Assembly (NCBI RefSeq): GCF_000265385.1
Contig: NC_018013.1
Coordinates: 3,003,001 to 3,067,000 of the forward strand
Length of the DNA: 64,000 bases
From: Aequorivita sublithincola DSM 14238
GTDB lineage: Bacteria > Bacteroidota > Bacteroidia > Flavobacteriales > Flavobacteriaceae
Direction: 5' to 3'
Positions within the stretch are counted from its first letter, which is position 1; each line of letters starts with the position of its first letter. The position numbers and the translations under genes are program-made. The notes under the pieces were generated by a model that searched no databases, was not told where the DNA came from, and saw only the letters and a list, made by a program, of their open reading frames with translations. Positions 59,891 through 64,000 of this stretch are shown here, in pieces.

Positions 59891-61402
59891 TTATGCAAAC
59901 AAGACTTCGGCATCAACGTCTAACGATTGAATAAAAGCAACACTCGCATGAATATCATCTGCCATCAATCTATCATCTTCAATAAAAGAAACTATAGAGC
60001 GGTAAGGCTTTAAGAATGATTCCACAAAAGGTGAAGATTTTTTCGGCTCTCTGAATTTTAGGGCTTGTGAAGCATTCATCAACTCAATAGCAAGTATCGT
60101 TTCAATGTTTTCAATAACGCGTAAACATTTTGTGGCGCCGTTTGCACCCATACTTACGTGGTCTTCTTGTCCGTTTGAAGAAACAATAGAATCTACCGAA
60201 GCTGGCGTGGCAAGTTGTTTATTCTGGCTCACTATGCTTGCAGCCGTGTATTGAGGTATCATAAACCCGCTGTTAAGTCCTGGATTATTGACCAAAAAAG
60301 CTGGTAATTCCCGCAAACCAGAAACCAATTGATAGGTTCTTCTTTCTGAAATATTCCCCAACTCAGCCATTGCAATTGCCAAATAATCAAGCGCTAAAGC
60401 CAAAGGTTGCCCGTGAAAATTTCCACCGGAAATAATTAAATCCTCCTTAACAAAAATATTAGGATTGTCTGTTACAGAATTGATTTCCGTCTTAAACGTT
60501 TTATGCACAAAATGCAAAGTATCCTTTGTAGCGCCGTGAACCTGCGGAATACAACGGAAAGAATATGGATCCTGCACATTCTTCTTTTCAGAAAGACCCA
60601 ATTCACTTCCTTCCAAAAATTCTAAAATCTGTTCAGCGGTTTTTACTTGTCCGCGGTGTGGACGCACTAAATGAACCAATGCATTATACGGACTCATATT
60701 ACAATCAAAAGCATCTACGGAAATAGCGCCAATCAAGTCTGCCATATAGCTAAGTTTATAGCTTTTCAAAAGACAATAAACGCCGTAGGCACTCATAAAC
60801 TGAGTTCCATTAAGCAATGCCAAACCTTCTTTTGCTTGCATCGTGATAGGTTCCCAATTAAACTTCTTCATCATTTTTTCAGAAGAAATCCTATCACCCC
60901 CATAATACACTTCGCCTTTACCGAGCAATGGAAGCGAAAGATGCGCCAATGGAGCTAAATCTCCCGAAGCGCCTAAGCTTCCTTGGTTGTAAATAACTGG
61001 TAAAATATCATTGTTATAAAAATCTATTAACCTTTCAACGGTTTCAATTTGCACGCCACTATAACCATAACTCAATGATTGTATTTTCAACAAAAGCATT
61101 AATTTTATGATTGGTTTCGGCACAAATTCACCAGTACCGCAAGCGTGAGACATTACAAGGTTTTCTTGTAGTTTCGAAAGATTTTCAGATGAAATTTTTA
61201 CATTACACAGAGAACCAAAACCAGTGTTTATACCATAAACAGGCGTTTCATTGTCCTTCATTTTATCAATAAGATACTCTCTGGATTTCCGAATATTGAG
61301 CTGTGCTTCTTCAGAAAGCGCTAGCGTTTTATGGTTTTCAATAATATCCTTAACCGAAGCCAAATCTAGAATTTCTGAACTTATGTAATGTGTTTCTTGC
61401 AT
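59891..61402 (-). CDS. hutH: Histidine ammonia-lyase (aromatic amino acid lyase family)
   Basis: 503 residues. The MIO-forming triad Ala-Ser-Gly is at 145-147 in GSLGASGDLAPLAHLSLPLLG, and the catalytic loop PVYGINTGFGSL holds tyrosine 57. Other family signatures are SVTDNPNIF, GGNFHGQPLALALD and SSNGQEDHVSMG. It converts L-histidine to urocanate and ammonia, the first step of the Hut pathway. No hutU, hutI or hutG is adjacent, so the rest of the pathway would lie elsewhere, or the enzyme may act on tyrosine. The active-site histidine selectivity region is not decisive by eye. Confidence 0.93.
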   Translation of the reverse strand: MQETHYISSEILDLASVKDIIENHKTLALSEEAQLNIRKSREYLIDKMKDNETPVYGINTGFGSLCNVKISSENLSKLQENLVMSHACGTGEFVPKPIIKLMLLLKIQSLSYGYSGVQIETVERLIDFYNNDILPVIYNQGSLGASGDLAPLAHLSLPLLGKGEVYYGGDRISSEKMMKKFNWEPITMQAKEGLALLNGTQFMSAYGVYCLLKSYKLSYMADLIGAISVDAFDCNMSPYNALVHLVRPHRGQVKTAEQILEFLEGSELGLSEKKNVQDPYSFRCIPQVHGATKDTLHFVHKTFKTEINSVTDNPNIFVKEDLIISGGNFHGQPLALALDYLAIAMAELGNISERRTYQLVSGLRELPAFLVNNPGLNSGFMIPQYTAASIVSQNKQLATPASVDSIVSSNGQEDHVSMGANGATKCLRVIENIETILAIELMNASQALKFREPKKSSPFVESFLKPYRSIVSFIEDDRLMADDIHASVAFIQSLDVDAEVLFA

Positions 61403-61421
61403 TGGGAATGTATTCTTTTCG

Positions 61422-61429
61422 CAAAAATA
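61422..61429 (-). promoter_or_regulatory. -7 promoter element of hutH
   Basis: The minus strand reads TATTTTTG (TAnnTTTG) 19 bp before the ATG at 61402. Confidence 0.5.
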
Positions 61430-61582
61430 CCATTTTTAAATTGCTGTACCATATTTCTTTGTTTCAAAAGCTAGCTGTTCTCAACAATTATTGCTCAAAG
61501 CTTTATCAAAAATTAACTATACGTAGGGGATAAAAAAACCTATTGAATATGTAATTTTACGTTCCAATTTAAATTTATAAAA

Positions 61583-62950
61583 ATGAAAAGACTAAGTTTA
61601 TTTGCTTTAGTGCTCTTTGTAATTTCTTGCAAACAAGAAGAAAAACCAGAATATTTCGTAATTAACGGAACTGTCGCAAACAATACAGCAGAAACCGCAA
61701 TGGTGCGTGGTAATGATTTTGAGGCAAAAATTCCCATCGACGCGAACGGTGTTTTTGCAGATACCCTTCACCTAAAGAACGATGGTTTTTATGAATTATA
61801 TGTGGGTCGCGAACGCACAGAAGTTTATCTTGAAAAGGGAAAAAGTCTTTCCGTAAACCTAAATGCAGACGAATTTGATGAAAGTGTAAAATACACTGGC
61901 GATTTGGCGAGTGTAAATAATTTCTTAGCCGCCAAATATCTTTGGGGTGAACAAAAAATGGACAGTAAAGAAGTGTTTTTATTGGACGAAAACAACTTTA
62001 AACAGCGGTTGTCTCAAAACCAAAAAAGCCTTGACAGTTTATACGCCGCAAATAAAATTGACAATGAAAATTTCAAGAAAAAACTTGACGAGGAAGCAAA
62101 ATATTCTCACGCACTTATGTTAGAAAACTATAAAGATGCGCACCGTTACTATTCAGGTGATGAGACTTATAGAGTTTCTGACGATTTTTATGACGAGCTT
62201 AAAAACATAAATTATAAGGATACACTGGCATATCGTAATTCTGCGGGGTATCAAAATTTGTTGGATGCGCATTTCAATAGATTAGTAAACGAAGAAACTT
62301 TTGAAAGCGGCGATAATAACCAAACCGTTATGTACCTTAAAAAGGTAAATGAAACTTTACCAAACGGATACGCAAAGGATAAAATAATGAGTTCTTATTT
62401 GAATTTTGGGCTTAAACCTGACGAAAGTTTAGATGAAGTTTTTACTATTTATAAAAACAGCAATCCAAATCCAGAAAACTTGGCGAAACTTACTGAGCGA
62501 TATAATCTTCTAAAAACGATAACCGCTGGAAATCCCTCACCTACTTTTAACTATGAAAACCATAAAGGTGGCACTACAGATTTGGCATCTTTGAAAGGTA
62601 AGTTTGTTTATATAGACGTTTGGGCTACTTGGTGCGGACCTTGCATTCGCGAGATTCCTTCGCTGAAAGCAGTAGAAAAAGATTATCACAACAAAAATGT
62701 TAAATTTGTAAGCATTTCCATAGACGAAGCGAAAGATTACGACAAATGGAAAGCAATGGTTTCTGAAAAAGACTTAAGTGGAATTCAACTAATGGCAGAT
62801 AATAACTGGAAATCGAAATTTGTGCAAGACTACGCAATTTTGGGAATTCCTAGATTCATTTTGATTGATCCCCAAGGAAATATAGTGTCTGCAGATGCGC
62901 CACGACCTTCAGACCCAATGCTAAGAAAAACCTTGGACGGATTGCTGTAA
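61583..62950 (+). CDS. TlpA-like thioredoxin-domain lipoprotein
   Basis: 455 residues. The signal ends in a lipobox FVIS-C16 followed by KQEE, an acidic stretch resembling the Bacteroidota lipoprotein export signal, so surface exposure is possible. Residues about 22-110 form a beta-rich domain (DUF4369-like: VINGTVANNTAETAMVRGND). A helical linker region follows. The C-terminal TlpA/ResA-type thioredoxin fold (about 316-455) has the active site W350-C351-G-P-C354 in DVWATWCGPC, plus the cis-proline loop LGIPRFILID. It is a periplasmic or outer-membrane thiol-disulfide protein; the partner is unknown. Confidence 0.9.
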   Translation: MKRLSLFALVLFVISCKQEEKPEYFVINGTVANNTAETAMVRGNDFEAKIPIDANGVFADTLHLKNDGFYELYVGRERTEVYLEKGKSLSVNLNADEFDESVKYTGDLASVNNFLAAKYLWGEQKMDSKEVFLLDENNFKQRLSQNQKSLDSLYAANKIDNENFKKKLDEEAKYSHALMLENYKDAHRYYSGDETYRVSDDFYDELKNINYKDTLAYRNSAGYQNLLDAHFNRLVNEETFESGDNNQTVMYLKKVNETLPNGYAKDKIMSSYLNFGLKPDESLDEVFTIYKNSNPNPENLAKLTERYNLLKTITAGNPSPTFNYENHKGGTTDLASLKGKFVYIDVWATWCGPCIREIPSLKAVEKDYHNKNVKFVSISIDEAKDYDKWKAMVSEKDLSGIQLMADNNWKSKFVQDYAILGIPRFILIDPQGNIVSADAPRPSDPMLRKTLDGLL

Positions 62951-63283
62951 AACTTAAAGATGAAAATGTTCTAGATTGATATAGGTTGTGAAAATAATTG
63001 TTAATTTCTTTGTGAAACTTTGTGGCTCTTAGTGTAACTCTGTGCTACAGCTTTTTAGGAAATACAATGAAAAGAATATCAGGTTCATAAAGGCTAGGAA
63101 AACAAAAAAGAAAACAATTAGCCCTATTCCTTTAATATTACTCCATAACTATTGATTTCTTAATTTTGCGCGCAAACATTATTTTCTCATAATAATTGCT
63201 AATTTCACACAACACATAAACACGAATATATTTATCTTGCGAACCCGATGGATTAATGTCCTCCAAACAATTAAATAGTACTT
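62951..63283. other. Intergenic stretch with decamer repeats and a -7 element
   Basis: These 333 bp hold no supported gene. They contain the four-copy decamer repeat at 63008-63047 and TAATTTTG at 63161-63168, a TAnnTTTG match that would give the next gene a leader of about 110 nt. The rest is AT-rich without visible structure. Confidence 0.6.
63008..63047 (+). repeat. Four-copy 10-bp repeat (CTTTGTGaaa)
   Basis: CTTTGTG at 63008 and 63018, CTTAGTG at 63028 and CTCTGTG at 63038 are spaced exactly 10 bp apart, so each copy lies on the same helix face. Confidence 0.75.
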
Positions 63284-64000
63284 ATGAGTCGTTCTCTTGC
63301 CATTCTTTTCTTTCTATCGTTTCTGTTTCAAAGTTGTAATGACGGAGATATTATTATAACCACCTTTAATTTTGATGATGCAGAATTAAAAACCTGCGGT
63401 AGTGCGGGAAACTATGTTTTCTACAAAGTAAATCCAGACGCTCAAGAAAGTCTTTCTTTAAAATTGAACTTGGGACAAAGTATTTATAATGAGCCTGGAG
63501 AAGTTATTCACAACTTAAATGGTTCAAATATTTTAGTAAACTATAGAACTTATGACGGGCTTTTAGGCAACAACTATTTCTGTAGTAACATTCCGCCCAC
63601 TTCGCCAAACGTAACGGTAGATTATATTGCAACTTCTGGTACAGCCGTGGTTACTGTGAGTTTTAGGATTGAAGATAATGACGGCGTTCCACAAGAATTT
63701 GAATTTGAAGGCGATACTGATGGTGATGGTCTTCCAGATATATATGATTTTGATGATGATGGTGATAATGTACCCACCGCCCGCGAGCTAAATCTAGAAG
63801 ATACAACGGACGACGACCCCAAGACAAACCCAAAAGACACTGATCTTGATGGAATACCAGATTTTTTAGACAAAAACGATGATGGCGATCTTGTTATCAC
63901 CCGTTTTGAAGACGAAAACATGAATATGGATCCCACAGACGATAAAACGGATCCAATGGTAGGCCCAGATTATCTAAATCCTGCAGTAGAAAATACGTAT
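63284..64000 (+). CDS. Lipoprotein with calcium-binding (thrombospondin type 3-like) repeats, 3' end outside window
   Basis: An open frame from the ATG at 63284 to the window edge, 239 codons with no stop. The signal peptide ends in a lipobox LFQS-C18 followed by NDGD, consistent with the acidic surface-export signal of Bacteroidota lipoproteins. An N-terminal beta-rich domain (about 25-140) contains C-GSAGNYVFYKVNP. It is followed by Asp-rich repeats such as DTDGDGLPDIYDFDDDGD and DTDLDGIPDFLDKNDDGD, thrombospondin type 3-like calcium-binding units. The rest of the protein lies downstream. It is probably a surface-exposed calcium-dependent lipoprotein; function unknown. Confidence 0.85.
   Translation, partial: MSRSLAILFFLSFLFQSCNDGDIIITTFNFDDAELKTCGSAGNYVFYKVNPDAQESLSLKLNLGQSIYNEPGEVIHNLNGSNILVNYRTYDGLLGNNYFCSNIPPTSPNVTVDYIATSGTAVVTVSFRIEDNDGVPQEFEFEGDTDGDGLPDIYDFDDDGDNVPTARELNLEDTTDDDPKTNPKDTDLDGIPDFLDKNDDGDLVITRFEDENMNMDPTDDKTDPMVGPDYLNPAVENTY

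Overview
This window looks like a stretch of chromosome from a marine-type member of the Flavobacteriaceae (Bacteroidota). The evidence is the low G+C (about a third by eye), many copies of the Bacteroidota -7 promoter element TAnnTTTG a few bases upstream of start codons, weak or absent Shine-Dalgarno sequences, a type IX secretion (T9SS) sorting-domain protein, a TamB of Bacteroidota type, a YfhO-family membrane protein, BatA-type and DUF4834/DUF4159/DUF1508 proteins, and short clustered repeats between genes. I cannot name the species; an Aequorivita-like genus is only a guess. Almost all of the window is ordinary chromosomal gene content. I saw no insertion sequence, integrase, prophage, CRISPR array or rRNA operon.

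Layout. 1-5.1 kb: the 3' end of a histidine kinase, a BatA-like membrane protein, a dihydroorotase-like protein that has lost its metal ligands, two small DUF4870/Tic20-like membrane proteins and an esterase. 5.1-10 kb: an MBL-fold hydrolase with a membrane-anchored partner, a conserved 484-residue protein, the peroxiredoxin Bcp divergent from a cysteine-free endonuclease III, a 50-residue small protein and an ECF sigma factor. 10-21 kb: uvrA, a secreted basic low-complexity protein, a glycosyltransferase/YfhO pair, a DUF4834 protein, an outer-membrane-type protein and a GNAT protein. 21.5-24 kb: an alpha-oxoamine synthase-like acyltransferase and a cysteine-synthase-like enzyme, a pair that fits the cysteate/capnine (sulfonolipid) pathway. 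24-30 kb: an S9 oligopeptidase, a YbaB protein, a YegP-like protein and a fused alpha/beta 2-oxoacid dehydrogenase E1. 30-40.6 kb: tamB divergent from tsaD-rsmE, then DUF1223, DUF4159, a zinc-ribbon membrane protein, an AI-2E/PerM exporter and a THUMP-like methyltransferase. 40.7-41.2 kb: tRNA-Ser(GCU), tRNA-Pro(UGG) and tRNA-Arg(UCU).

41.2-47.3 kb is the most distinctive region. A DabB-DabA inorganic-carbon accumulation module is followed 16 bp downstream by a zinc-ribbon DUF6671-type gene, and a LysR regulator converges on the set. DabA keeps the Zn/active-site pattern C-x-D ... H-x14-C. A DAB system in what looks like a heterotroph, with a possible third component, is the best candidate here for an under-described system.

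47.5-64 kb: a 7TM-HD phosphohydrolase, a thiolase, an NlpC/P60 peptidase, a TPR lipoprotein-like protein behind gyrA, clpC, a small conserved protein, a T9SS cargo protein behind hutH, a TlpA-like lipoprotein, and the start of a calcium-binding-repeat lipoprotein that runs off the end.
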